From the NCBI GenBank assembly GCA_934525675.1, contig CAKSZH010000001.1, positions 124,001 to 188,000 of the forward strand: 64,000 nt of DNA, in the 5' to 3' direction. The first letter of the stretch is position 1; each line of letters starts with the position of its first letter. The position numbers and the translations under genes are program-made. The notes under the pieces are model-generated. The model was not told where the DNA came from and ran no database searches. It was given only the letters and a program-made list of their open reading frames with translations. Source of the stretch: an uncultured Eubacteriales bacterium (GTDB taxonomy: Bacteria > Bacillota > Clostridia > Oscillospirales > CAG-272). This document shows, piece after piece, positions 1-7,657 of the stretch.

Positions 1-539
1 TGGATATTTCCAAGATGGAAGCAGGCGACCGTAAGTTTGTCATGACGAGCTTTGACATCTGCGAAATGGGCAGGCAGATTCTCATTTCCTCGGAACAGCG
101 CATCGACAAGAAGCACCTCGACGTCACCTTTGACTGCGACGAGGAGAACATCTACGTGGAGGCGGACCGCGATGCGATCTATCAGGTGTTCTACAACCTG
201 TGCGACAACGCCGTCAAGTATTCCTCGGAGGGTGCAAGACTGGTGATCCGCATTGCGGAACAGAAGGGACACAAGGTGCTGATTACCGTGTTCAACGAGG
301 GGCAGGGGATTCCGGACGAGGATCAGCCTCTGATCTTTGAACGGTTCTACAAGGCGGACAAGAGCCGCAGTCTTGACAAGAGCGGACTGGGACTTGGTCT
401 CTACATTGTCAAGACCATCATCAAGGCGCACGGCGAAGACATCTGGGTCAGGAGTGAGTACGGAAAGAATTGCGAATTCGGCTTCACCCTGACGGTGTCC
501 GTTCACGGAAAACAGCACGTCGACCGCCGCGCGGACTGA
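1..539 (+). CDS. Sensor histidine kinase, C-terminal part (5' truncated)
   Basis: The reading frame is open from base 3 and runs off the left edge, so only the C-terminal half is present. It begins DISKMEAG, which is typical of the end of the HisKA dimerisation helix, and continues as a GHKL ATPase domain. The N box is near YNLCDNAVKYS, the G1 box is NEGQGIP, and the G2 region is SGLGLGLYIVK. The product would be an inner-membrane sensor kinase that phosphorylates a response regulator lying upstream of the window. The conserved blocks are directly visible. The signal and partner cannot be told from this fragment. A strong terminator follows 35 bases after the stop, so it is the last gene of its operon. 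Confidence 0.9.
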   Translation, partial: DISKMEAGDRKFVMTSFDICEMGRQILISSEQRIDKKHLDVTFDCDEENIYVEADRDAIYQVFYNLCDNAVKYSSEGARLVIRIAEQKGHKVLITVFNEGQGIPDEDQPLIFERFYKADKSRSLDKSGLGLGLYIVKTIIKAHGEDIWVRSEYGKNCEFGFTLTVSVHGKQHVDRRAD

Positions 540-574
540 TCCGGTACTTGCCGGAAACTCACGAAAAAAAGTAA

Positions 575-616
575 CCCGCCCCCGCATCCGATCCGGATGC
601 GGGGGCGGGCTTTTTC
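575..616. terminator. Rho-independent terminator, probably bidirectional
   Basis: A 16-bp GC-rich stem (arms 575-590 and 594-609) is followed on the plus strand by TTTTT. On the minus strand it is followed within a few bases by seven T. It lies between the convergent kinase and rpe genes and can end both transcripts. Confidence 0.9.
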
Positions 617-696
617 GCGTTGCCCTCAGACATTAAGAACTATGTTTCCGTTTCTGCGGGGCAGAGCATGCGGAGAATCTCCGGGCACGGTTCCCG

Positions 697-1392
697 TCAG
701 TCCTGCGTTTCTGCGGCGGGAACACGGCGGAAGGGATGTTCCTCAGCCGTATGCAGCATGGATTCCACCGTGGCGCGGACCTTGCGCGCACCGAAAATGG
801 CAGATCCGGCAACGATGACGTTGGCGCCTGCTTCAGTTGCCTTCCAGATGTTGTCCGCGTTGATGCCGCCGTCCACCTCAATGTCAAGCGGGATCCCGTG
901 GTCGTCGGCATAGGTACGGATCATTCTGACCTTGTCGAGCATTTCGGGAATCATTTTCTGACCTCCGAACCCCGGATAAACCGTCATAATGAGCACCATG
1001 TTCACCTTGTCAAGAAGCGGGATCAGCACGTCCGCGGGCGTGTCCGGCGAGATCGCCACTCCCACTCTCACCTGTTCCCGGCGGATCGACCGCGCAAGAG
1101 CGGCGGGATTTTCCGACGCCTCGTAGTGGAAGGTGATGATGTCCGCTCCGGCGCGGATGAAGTCCCTGATGTAACGCTCGGGGCGCTGAATCATCAGGTG
1201 TACATCAAAGATCTGCTTGGAATGGGGGCGCAGAGAAGAAATGACCGGTGCGCCGAAACTGATATTCGGAACGAACGCACCGTCCATCACGTCGAGGTGC
1301 AGATATGCGGCACCTGCGGCTTCGACTCTCGCCACATCCTGCGCGAGCTTTGAAAAATCCGCGGAAAGAATGGAAGGAGAAATGTAGATCAT
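697..1392 (-). CDS. rpe: Ribulose-phosphate 3-epimerase
   Basis: A protein of 231 aa, the normal family length, which interconverts ribulose 5-phosphate and xylulose 5-phosphate in the pentose phosphate pathway. The (beta/alpha)8-barrel signatures are all visible: SPSILSADF at the N terminus, the metal-binding HLDVMDGAFVPN, DVHLMI, the MTVYPGFGGQ loop, EVDGGIN and the phosphate-binding VAGSAIF. The start ATG at 1392 was chosen because the family begins just before SPSILSAD; an in-frame extension to 1503 has no family support. The upstream sequence has only a weak AAGG motif. It is followed by a shared terminator at 575-616. A second pentose-phosphate gene, rpiB, lies in the same minus-strand run. 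Confidence 0.95.
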   Translation of the reverse strand: MIYISPSILSADFSKLAQDVARVEAAGAAYLHLDVMDGAFVPNISFGAPVISSLRPHSKQIFDVHLMIQRPERYIRDFIRAGADIITFHYEASENPAALARSIRREQVRVGVAISPDTPADVLIPLLDKVNMVLIMTVYPGFGGQKMIPEMLDKVRMIRTYADDHGIPLDIEVDGGINADNIWKATEAGANVIVAGSAIFGARKVRATVESMLHTAEEHPFRRVPAAETQD

Positions 1393-1808
1393 GACCGTGA
1401 CCTTGGCTTTCGGAACGAAAGCTTCCTTTCTTATGCTCTTCTGATGCTCTTGAACTTCTTGTTTGCGTCTGTGCCGGTCCCCTTGAAACCGGATTCCGGA
1501 CACGTATGTTCCGAACTCCCGATATTCCGGAATTTCGATCTGTCGGATGCCGGTTCCGCTTTTTCGGTGAAGGGAAGCGAGCCTGTCCCGGACGGGACGA
1601 GCCGCGCGGAATCTTCACAAAATCCCGGATTCCGACATAATATGAGGTGTACCCTTTTTTGATGATCCGTACTTTTCCCGCACGGCAGGGACAGGGAAAG
1701 AAGAGGAACTGACGGGATGTTACCGTGCGGAAGGGTACTTTGCGTCGGCGTGCGGGGAATGCCCGCCGTGATTCGGTGCAGCGTGAACCGCCTGCCGACG
1801 CGTTTGTA
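1393..1808. other. Intergenic stretch between rpe and ispF, no gene seen
   Basis: This 416-base gap lies between two minus-strand genes. The open frames across it are in other phases and have no recognisable protein features. A minus-strand TATTAT box near 1640, downstream of an A-rich run, could be part of an rpe promoter, but no convincing -35 box was found. Confidence 0.5.
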
Positions 1809-2288
1809 TCAGTTGTCCGCGGGGAAGAGAAGACAGACCGCGTGCGCGGCAATCCCCTCGCCCGTGCCGGTAAATCCGAGCCCTTCTTCGGTTGTCGCCT
1901 TGACGCTGACGTCCGTGACCGGGATTCCGAGTACCCGCGCGAGATTCTGCCGCATGGCGGGGATGTATCCGGCGAGCTTCGGCGCTTCGCAAAGAATGGT
2001 CACATCAATGTTGCCGATGCGGTAACCGTGCGAGCGGACAAGCCCCCCGACGCGGGACGCGAGCTTCAGGCTGTCGGCACCCGCATAAACCGGGTCGGTG
2101 TCCGGGAAGAGCTTCCCGATGTCTCCGAGTGCGAGCGCACCGAGCAGTGCATCCATGACCGCGTGGGTCAGAACGTCCGCGTCGGAATGCCCGAGCAGCC
2201 CTTTGGTAAACGGGATTTCCACACCGCCGAGGATCAGCTTTCTGCCTTCCGTCAGGCGGTGTACATCATAACCGTGTCCGATTCGCAT
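1809..2288 (-). CDS. ispF: 2-C-methyl-D-erythritol 2,4-cyclodiphosphate synthase
   Basis: A 159-aa protein, the usual size. It catalyses the fifth step of the MEP (non-mevalonate) isoprenoid pathway, releasing CMP to form the cyclic diphosphate. The N terminus [12 protein letters not shown] carries the metal-binding Asp and His. Also visible are the [19 protein letters not shown] block with its further metal-binding His, [10 protein letters not shown], and the C-terminal [17 protein letters not shown]. The start ATG at 2288 matches the family's MRIG start; an upstream in-frame extension is unlikely. ispD, which acts two steps earlier, lies upstream on the same strand, 275 bases away. ispD and ispF are often neighbours or fused. 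Confidence 0.95.
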   Translation of the reverse strand: MRIGHGYDVHRLTEGRKLILGGVEIPFTKGLLGHSDADVLTHAVMDALLGALALGDIGKLFPDTDPVYAGADSLKLASRVGGLVRSHGYRIGNIDVTILCEAPKLAGYIPAMRQNLARVLGIPVTDVSVKATTEEGLGFTGTGEGIAAHAVCLLFPADN

Positions 2289-2563
2289 TGCCGTTTCGCC
2301 ATCCTTTCCGTTTCTGTAAAACGATGTGTCAGATTCAAAGCCTGCGCGCTCATAGCTGTATTCCGCCGTCATGCCCGAAGCCAAGCCCTGTACCTTGTGG
2401 GCTTGGGACGGACAGGTTCCTTCCCGCCTTCACCTTGCCCAGCATACCAGTCGGAAAATTCCACCGGTATGCGTTTGGTCCGTCACACCCGTCGGAATAA
2501 TCCTCTCGGTCTGCGTCGGTGCCTCCGGAAACCAGCTTACATTGAAAATCTCGCCGGACTATT

Positions 2564-3331
2564 TTATTTTCCGTCCCTTTCCTTGCCGGTCTCGCGTGCC
2601 CGGGTGACCGCTTCCGCTAAAATCAGGTCGTCCGGATCGGTGATTTTGAAATTCAGATGACCCACATCGACGGGCGTGACCGTGTGGCGGATATGCTCCA
2701 CCAGGGACGCGTCGTCGGTACCGACGAATTTCTCGTCCCTTGCGGTGTACGCCGCGGCGCGGTAGAGATTCGCAAGAAACACCTGCGGGGTGGACGCAAG
2801 CCAGAGGTTTTTCCGGTCAGGCGTTTCGAGGAAGCCCTTCTTTTTGACTTCCTTGACGGTGTCCACCGCAGGGCAGGCGGCAATTGCCGCGTCACTTGCG
2901 TATGCGGCATAACAGACGCTGTCGATCTGCTCCGGCAGAATGAGACAGCGCGCTGCGTCGGAAATGGCAACGTACCGTGCCTTCTCCGAAATTGCTTCCA
3001 CGCCGAGGAGCACCGATTCCTGTCGGGTCTCTCCGCCCGGGACGACCGCGCGGAGCTTTCCGATGCCGTATCTGCTCCGGATTTCGTCATATAAGGGAAT
3101 TTCCTCCGCCTTCGCGGCGACCACGATCTCCGAGATGCAGTCCGACGCCTGGAACGCCATCAGCGTCCGCGCTACGACGGGAATTCCGCAGATCGGGAGC
3201 ATCTGCTTGGATACGTTTCCACCCATCCGCGTAGAGGATCCGCCCGCCACAATGACCGCAGCGGTCAGATGCTGCGGCACCCCGCCGACAGCCCGGATGA
3301 GGTCGGCGATTCGGTGATTCAGCTTTGCCAT
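2564..3331 (-). CDS. ispD: 2-C-methyl-D-erythritol 4-phosphate cytidylyltransferase
   Basis: A 255-aa protein that transfers CMP from CTP to MEP, the third step of the MEP pathway. It has the nucleotidyltransferase glycine-rich motif AAVIVAGGSSTRMGG followed by KQMLPICGIPVVARTL. The SDAARCL block stands where most IspD proteins have HDAARP, and there is a C-terminal NFKITDPDDLILAE (family consensus N-x-K-I-T-x-P-x-D). The Pro of the DAARP motif is replaced by Cys and the N terminus is about 20 residues longer than usual, but all other motifs are intact. The start at 3331 is supported by GGAGG seven bases upstream. ispF follows on the same strand. Confidence 0.93.
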   Translation of the reverse strand: MAKLNHRIADLIRAVGGVPQHLTAAVIVAGGSSTRMGGNVSKQMLPICGIPVVARTLMAFQASDCISEIVVAAKAEEIPLYDEIRSRYGIGKLRAVVPGGETRQESVLLGVEAISEKARYVAISDAARCLILPEQIDSVCYAAYASDAAIAACPAVDTVKEVKKKGFLETPDRKNLWLASTPQVFLANLYRAAAYTARDEKFVGTDDASLVEHIRHTVTPVDVGHLNFKITDPDDLILAEAVTRARETGKERDGK

Positions 3332-3490
3332 GCGGCGCCTCCTTCAAAAAATGATGTGTATCCCGGAAAGTTGTGTTTGTCCGGCACGGGGGCATTGGTT
3401 GCCGACGACGCGCCGTAATCACTGACCGACAGAGAAACGTCGGAAACCCGGTGCTTCCGTCCGGGTTGCCGGAGTCCTACCGGATTCTGC

Positions 3491-3958
3491 TTATTCGTGA
3501 AAGGTTCCGGCTTCGATCTCGTCGATCATACCGACACGCAGTGCGTGCTTGCCGCCCTGATATTCGGCATCGATGAAATTATCCACCAGGTCGAACGCAA
3601 GCCCCATGCCGACGACTCTCTCGCCGAAGCAGAGCACGTTTGCGTTGTTGTGTTCCCGTGTCAGGCGTGCGGAGAACGTATCCGAGCAGGCAGCGGCGCG
3701 GATACCCTTGTGCTTGTTTGCCGCCATGGACATTCCGATACCTGTGCCGCAGACCAGAATACCGAGTTCAAACTCGCCGCTTTGAATCTTTTCGCAGACG
3801 CGGTGCGCGAACACGGGGTAATGGCAGGAGGCGGTCGAATCGGTGCCGACGTCGGTCACTTCAATACCGCGCTCTTCCAGATGTGCGATGACTTTCTTTT
3901 TGAGTTCATAGCCTGCGTGATCCGAGCCGATCACGATCTTTTTGATTTTTGCTTCCAT
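3491..3958 (-). CDS. rpiB: Ribose-5-phosphate isomerase B
   Basis: A 155-aa protein of the RpiB/LacAB family, which interconverts ribose 5-phosphate and ribulose 5-phosphate. It shows the phosphate-binding GSDHAGYELK at the N terminus, the catalytic-Cys loop VCGTGIGMSMAANK, and the REHNNANVLCFGERV block with conserved Asn and His. The ATG at 3958 is preceded by GGAGG at good spacing, while the longer frame to 3994 has no such support. Together with rpe in the same minus-strand run it provides the non-oxidative pentose interconversions. Confidence 0.95.
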   Translation of the reverse strand: MEAKIKKIVIGSDHAGYELKKKVIAHLEERGIEVTDVGTDSTASCHYPVFAHRVCEKIQSGEFELGILVCGTGIGMSMAANKHKGIRAAACSDTFSARLTREHNNANVLCFGERVVGMGLAFDLVDNFIDAEYQGGKHALRVGMIDEIEAGTFHE

Positions 3959-4086
3959 GGAAACATCCTCCGTAAATATGTAGATGTGCCGCACGGATCG
4001 GATCCCTTTGCCGGTTGGCGATGCCGATGATCGGTCGCTTTCCGCGGTCCCCCTGCGGACAACGGTATCTGATAAACTTTTCCAGG

Positions 4087-4818
4087 TTACATTTTGATCC
4101 CGCCGGGGTTCTCACGCTTCAGTCGTTCTCTCTCCGCCTGTGACAGGCGCAGATAGAACGGTTTCAGGTCGGAATCAGAGACAGTCCTGCCTTCTTTGTA
4201 CATTTTTTGCCCGATCATGGCGACCGAATACGCGCTTTGTGCACGAAGCGCAACCGGTGTCCCGTGGCAGACAATCGGGGAAGTCAGGTCAAGAAATGCT
4301 TGTTTGGTCAGGTCGTATCCGTCGCCGGACAGCATGACCTCCCGCCCTGCGTAAACGGTGCGCAGTTCCGCTTCCAGCTCCGTGACCGAGAGCGCCCGGT
4401 CGGGGGTAAGGCGGGTGAGTGTTCCGTCATGTGCTTCAAACAGCGCGTTGTAAACCTGTCCGCGCCGTGCGTTCATGACGGGGCAGAGTATCCTGTCTTC
4501 AAAGCCGACGAGGTTATACGCGAGTGCCTCTAACGTCGAAACGGCAACGCATGGCTTGTCCTTCCCGAACGCGAGTCCCTTGACGGTCGCCGCGCCGATG
4601 CGTACCCCGGTAAAGGAACCGGGTCCCGCAGACAGGGCAAACAGCCCGATGTCGTTCATGGAAAGGGAGAGCCGCAGAAGCGACGATTCGATCATCGGCA
4701 GCAGGTTCTCACTGTGGGTATTCTTGTTGGAAACGGTGAACAGCGCGAGCGGCGCCTCTTCCTCTGCAATGCAGACCGACGCGGTGACGGCGGTGCTTTC
4801 AACGGCAAGCGTCAGCAT
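4087..4818 (-). CDS. tsaB: tRNA threonylcarbamoyladenosine biosynthesis protein TsaB
   Basis: A 243-aa ASKHA-fold protein (YeaZ family). It partners TsaD and TsaE in making the universal N6-threonylcarbamoyladenosine (t6A) at position 37 of ANN-decoding tRNAs. The N terminus LTLAVESTAVTASVCI, THSENLLPMI, the highly conserved AGPGSFTGVRIGAATVKGLA, and VMNARRGQVYNALF are all typical. The start at 4818 has GAGGAGG about ten bases upstream and lies inside the end of tsaE (7-nt overlap), so the two genes are translationally coupled. tsaD is not in this window; the Sua5-type enzyme for the first step is at 48.0 kb. Confidence 0.95.
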   Translation of the reverse strand: MLTLAVESTAVTASVCIAEEEAPLALFTVSNKNTHSENLLPMIESSLLRLSLSMNDIGLFALSAGPGSFTGVRIGAATVKGLAFGKDKPCVAVSTLEALAYNLVGFEDRILCPVMNARRGQVYNALFEAHDGTLTRLTPDRALSVTELEAELRTVYAGREVMLSGDGYDLTKQAFLDLTSPIVCHGTPVALRAQSAYSVAMIGQKMYKEGRTVSDSDLKPFYLRLSQAERERLKRENPGGIKM

Positions 4819-5264
4819 GATAAAAGAACCTCCTCAATCCGGATGTTGCGGTCGTCGGGCGAGCCGTCCGGTATCTTTTCGATGGTGACGCGCAGATAGC
4901 GGTCGGGCAGGGCAAAGGGGATCTTTTCGCTCCATTCGACGAGGCACACGCCGGGGCGGTCGAGGTAATCATAAAACCCGATGGAGTCAAGGTCGTCCTC
5001 GTTCTCAATGCGGTACATATCAAAGTGGAAAAGAGACATTTTTCCGTTTTTGTACTCATTGACAAGTGCGAAGGTGGGGGAGCGGACCGGGACTCCCGGG
5101 GCGTACACCGAGGCGTATCCGCGGGTGAACGCCGTTTTCCCGACACCGAGATCACCGAACAGCGCGATGAACGGCGGCAAATCCGGGTGGGAAATCATAT
5201 ATTCCGCAAGCCGTGCGCCGCACGCTTCGGTTTCTTCCGGGGAATGAGTCTGGATGTTCTTCAT
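4812..5264 (-). CDS. tsaE: tRNA threonylcarbamoyladenosine biosynthesis ATPase TsaE
   Basis: A 150-aa P-loop ATPase (YjeE family), the energising subunit of the t6A machinery. It carries the Walker A sequence GDLGVGKTAFTRG, the switch region SPTFALVNEY, HFDMYR, and the C-terminal VEWSEK motif. The start at 5264 gives the usual length and begins MKNIQTHSPEET. AGGAG lies about 12 bases upstream, a little far. The in-frame extension to 5342 has no family resemblance. It overlaps tsaB by 7 nt. The Firmicute gene order tsaE-tsaB is kept, but the usual next gene (rimI) is replaced by rpiB. Confidence 0.95.
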   Translation of the reverse strand: MKNIQTHSPEETEACGARLAEYMISHPDLPPFIALFGDLGVGKTAFTRGYASVYAPGVPVRSPTFALVNEYKNGKMSLFHFDMYRIENEDDLDSIGFYDYLDRPGVCLVEWSEKIPFALPDRYLRVTIEKIPDGSPDDRNIRIEEVLLSC

Positions 5265-5360
5265 AAAACAGCAACCGCTCCTGTCGTGGGAGCTCCGCGG
5301 GTCGTGTTCCGGGCGGATCTCTTCACGGAAATTATAGCACAAATGTGCCGGTTTGTAAAG

Positions 5361-5570
5361 TTATTTCTTTTTGAGATCGGAGAGCGGAATGCGGGTCCCG
5401 TCGGGTTCCACAATGACGGTGTGATCCAGCTCCGAGCCGAAAGAAATGCGGATCTCCTTCAGATACTCCTCCCGAAGCGCTTTCTGTTCCGCAAGCTCCT
5501 CTTCGGTCAGCTTTCTTTCGCGGGATGCGCGTCCCAGTTCGTTGATGCGTGCGATTTTTGCTTTTTCCAT
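5361..5570 (-). CDS. DUF896 (YnzC-like) small protein
   Basis: A 69-aa protein of the DUF896 family, best known from Bacillus subtilis YnzC. The start MEKAKIARINELGR and the following helical-hairpin block with LTEEELAEQKALREEYL are the family signature. The family is a small two-helix bundle common in Firmicutes. YnzC is linked to the SOS operon in B. subtilis but has no firm biochemical role. The ATG at 5570 has AAAGGAG at good spacing. It lies between the ABC exporter and tsaE on the same strand. Confidence 0.93.
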   Translation of the reverse strand: MEKAKIARINELGRASRERKLTEEELAEQKALREEYLKEIRISFGSELDHTVIVEPDGTRIPLSDLKKK

Positions 5571-5637
5571 GGTATTTTTTCTCCTTTGTGTCTGCGGCTT
5601 TGATTACCCGGTCGGCTTGATTTCGGGCTATCTCCGG

Positions 5638-7398
5638 TCAGACCGTACTGTACAGGCGGTACAACTCGCTGTAAATGCCGCCCTTGTTCATCAGTTCCTC
5701 ATGGGTACCCGTCTCGGCAATGCCGTCCTCGGTCAATACCACAATGGTGTCCGCCCCGCGGATGGTGGTCAGGCGGTGCGCAATGGTCAGCGTCGTGCGA
5801 CCCTTTGCCAGTTTTTCAAGCGATTCCTGGATCAGCCGTTCGCTTTCGTTGTCCAGTGCACTGGTCGCCTCGTCAAGGATGAGAATCGGCGGATCCTTTA
5901 AGAACACGCGGGCAATGGAAATCCGTTGCTTCTGCCCGCCGGACAATTTGACGCCGCGTTCGCCGACATATGTATCGTAGCCGTTCGGCAGATCCATGAT
6001 GAATTCATGCGCTCCCGCAAGCCGCGCGGCGCGCTCAATCTCTTCGTCCGTCGCACCGGGCTTCCCGTAGGCGATATTCTCGCGGACGTTGCCGGAGAAA
6101 AGGTACACGTCCTGCTGCACGATACCGATCTGGCGGCGGAGCGAGGACAGGGTGATGTCGCGGATGTTGCGTCCGTCGAGGAGGATGCGACCCTCCGTGA
6201 TTTCATAGAACCGGGGAATGAGCGAGCAGAGCGTCGTCTTGCCGCCGCCCGACGGTCCCACGAGAGCCACGTTTTCCCCTTCGCGGATATGCAGATTCAG
6301 GTGGGTCAGGACGTTCTTGTCCACGTCGGTGTAGTGGAACGAAATGTCGTCCATCATGATGTCGCCGCGTGCCGAGGTGATCTCCACGGCATCCTTGCGG
6401 TCGACGATTTCCGGCTCGGTCTCCATGATCTCGGTGAAACGTTCGATGCCCGTCATGCCTCTCTGGAACTGCTCCGCAAACTCCACAATCCGGCGGACAG
6501 TGGAGAGCAGGGTGGTCACATAGAGTAAGAAGGTCACCATATCCGCCGCATCGATCTGACCGTTCTTGATAAACAGCGCACCGATGATGACGACCACGAG
6601 GTACAGGATTCCCTCGGAGCAACGGGTCGCGGTCTGAAATCCGCCGAAATAGCGGTACATCAGCTTCTTGATTGCAAGAAACCGCTGGTTGCCTTTTTCA
6701 AACTTTTCGATCTCCGTTTCCTCGTTGGCAAACGCCTTGACCTCGTGATTTCCGAGCAGGCTGTCCTCCACCTGCGCGTTCAGCTCCGCGACACAGCGGC
6801 GGGATTCTCTCTGGGTTTCGCGCATTTTGTGGTTGAAGAGGGCAAGCACTACGACCATCACGGGGAGTATGGCGAAGATGATGAGCGTGAGCGGCTTGTT
6901 GATAAAGAACAGAATAAAGAATGAGGCGATGATCTTGATGCCTGCGATGAAAAATTCCTCGGGGCAGTGGTGCGCGAACTCGGTCACGTCAAAGAGATCG
7001 TTCGTAATACGCGACATGAGCGTGCCGATCTTGGTGTTGTCGTAAAAGGAGAAGGACAGCTTCTGCAGATGGGTGAAGAAGTCTCTCCGCATATCCGTTT
7101 CGATCTTGGTGCCCATGATGTGCCCGACCGAGGACATATAGAAATACGCGGCGGTGTCCACCAGCCGGAGGATGAGATACAGCGCGGCGCACTTGCCGAT
7201 GAGCGACAGAGTCAGGGATGCGATATCATAGATTGCGGCATTGGAAATGGTGCGGACGATCATGGGGAGTGCGAGATCGCACAGCGTCGTCAGGGCGGCG
7301 CAGAAGAGATCGAGCAGGACCGTGCCGATGTGCCGCCGGTAATACGGCAGGAATTTCTTGAGAAGACTTCGCTTTTTGGCTTTTTCTTTGGAATTCAT
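5638..7398 (-). CDS. ABC exporter, fused permease and ATPase (MsbA/BmrA type)
   Basis: A 586-aa half-transporter that would work as a homo- or heterodimer in the cytoplasmic membrane. The type I exporter membrane domain (about residues 20-320) has six predicted helices. The ATPase domain follows with Walker A GPSGGGKTT at 381-389, an LSGGQKQR signature, Walker B ILILDEATSALD, and the switch His in TIAHRL. All ATPase motifs are intact, so it is probably active. Substrates of this class are lipids, drugs or peptides, and nothing here narrows that down. A minus-strand TATAAT-like box at 7475-7480 is a plausible -10, though the -35 is poor. No partner half-transporter is adjacent. Confidence 0.9.
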   Translation of the reverse strand: MNSKEKAKKRSLLKKFLPYYRRHIGTVLLDLFCAALTTLCDLALPMIVRTISNAAIYDIASLTLSLIGKCAALYLILRLVDTAAYFYMSSVGHIMGTKIETDMRRDFFTHLQKLSFSFYDNTKIGTLMSRITNDLFDVTEFAHHCPEEFFIAGIKIIASFFILFFINKPLTLIIFAILPVMVVVLALFNHKMRETQRESRRCVAELNAQVEDSLLGNHEVKAFANEETEIEKFEKGNQRFLAIKKLMYRYFGGFQTATRCSEGILYLVVVIIGALFIKNGQIDAADMVTFLLYVTTLLSTVRRIVEFAEQFQRGMTGIERFTEIMETEPEIVDRKDAVEITSARGDIMMDDISFHYTDVDKNVLTHLNLHIREGENVALVGPSGGGKTTLCSLIPRFYEITEGRILLDGRNIRDITLSSLRRQIGIVQQDVYLFSGNVRENIAYGKPGATDEEIERAARLAGAHEFIMDLPNGYDTYVGERGVKLSGGQKQRISIARVFLKDPPILILDEATSALDNESERLIQESLEKLAKGRTTLTIAHRLTTIRGADTIVVLTEDGIAETGTHEELMNKGGIYSELYRLYSTV

Positions 7399-7599
7399 AG
7401 GTTACCTCGTCACACGGGAAAGCCGGTATTTTTCAACGGTGTCCGTCAGGTACCGTCGGCGTTTCAATCATATTATTATATCACAACCAAAGATAAAAGA
7501 AAAGACCTTCCCGGAAAAACGCGTGAAAAAGGGACACGATATCTCTTTGGCTTCGGGGAAGAATCCGGAGTACCGACCGGGTTCCGTCGAAAATCGCGC

Positions 7600-7627
7600 A
7601 AAAAAGGGACTGCCTTGCGGCAGTCCC
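7600..7627 (-). terminator. Rho-independent terminator of pheST
   Basis: On the minus strand a 9-bp stem (arms 606-614 and 619-627 within kb 7, TTGC loop on the plus strand) is followed by six T at 7600-7605. It lies 30 bases past the pheT stop. Confidence 0.9.
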
Positions 7628-7657
7628 GGATTCTTTTGGGAAAAGCTTCAACCTGCG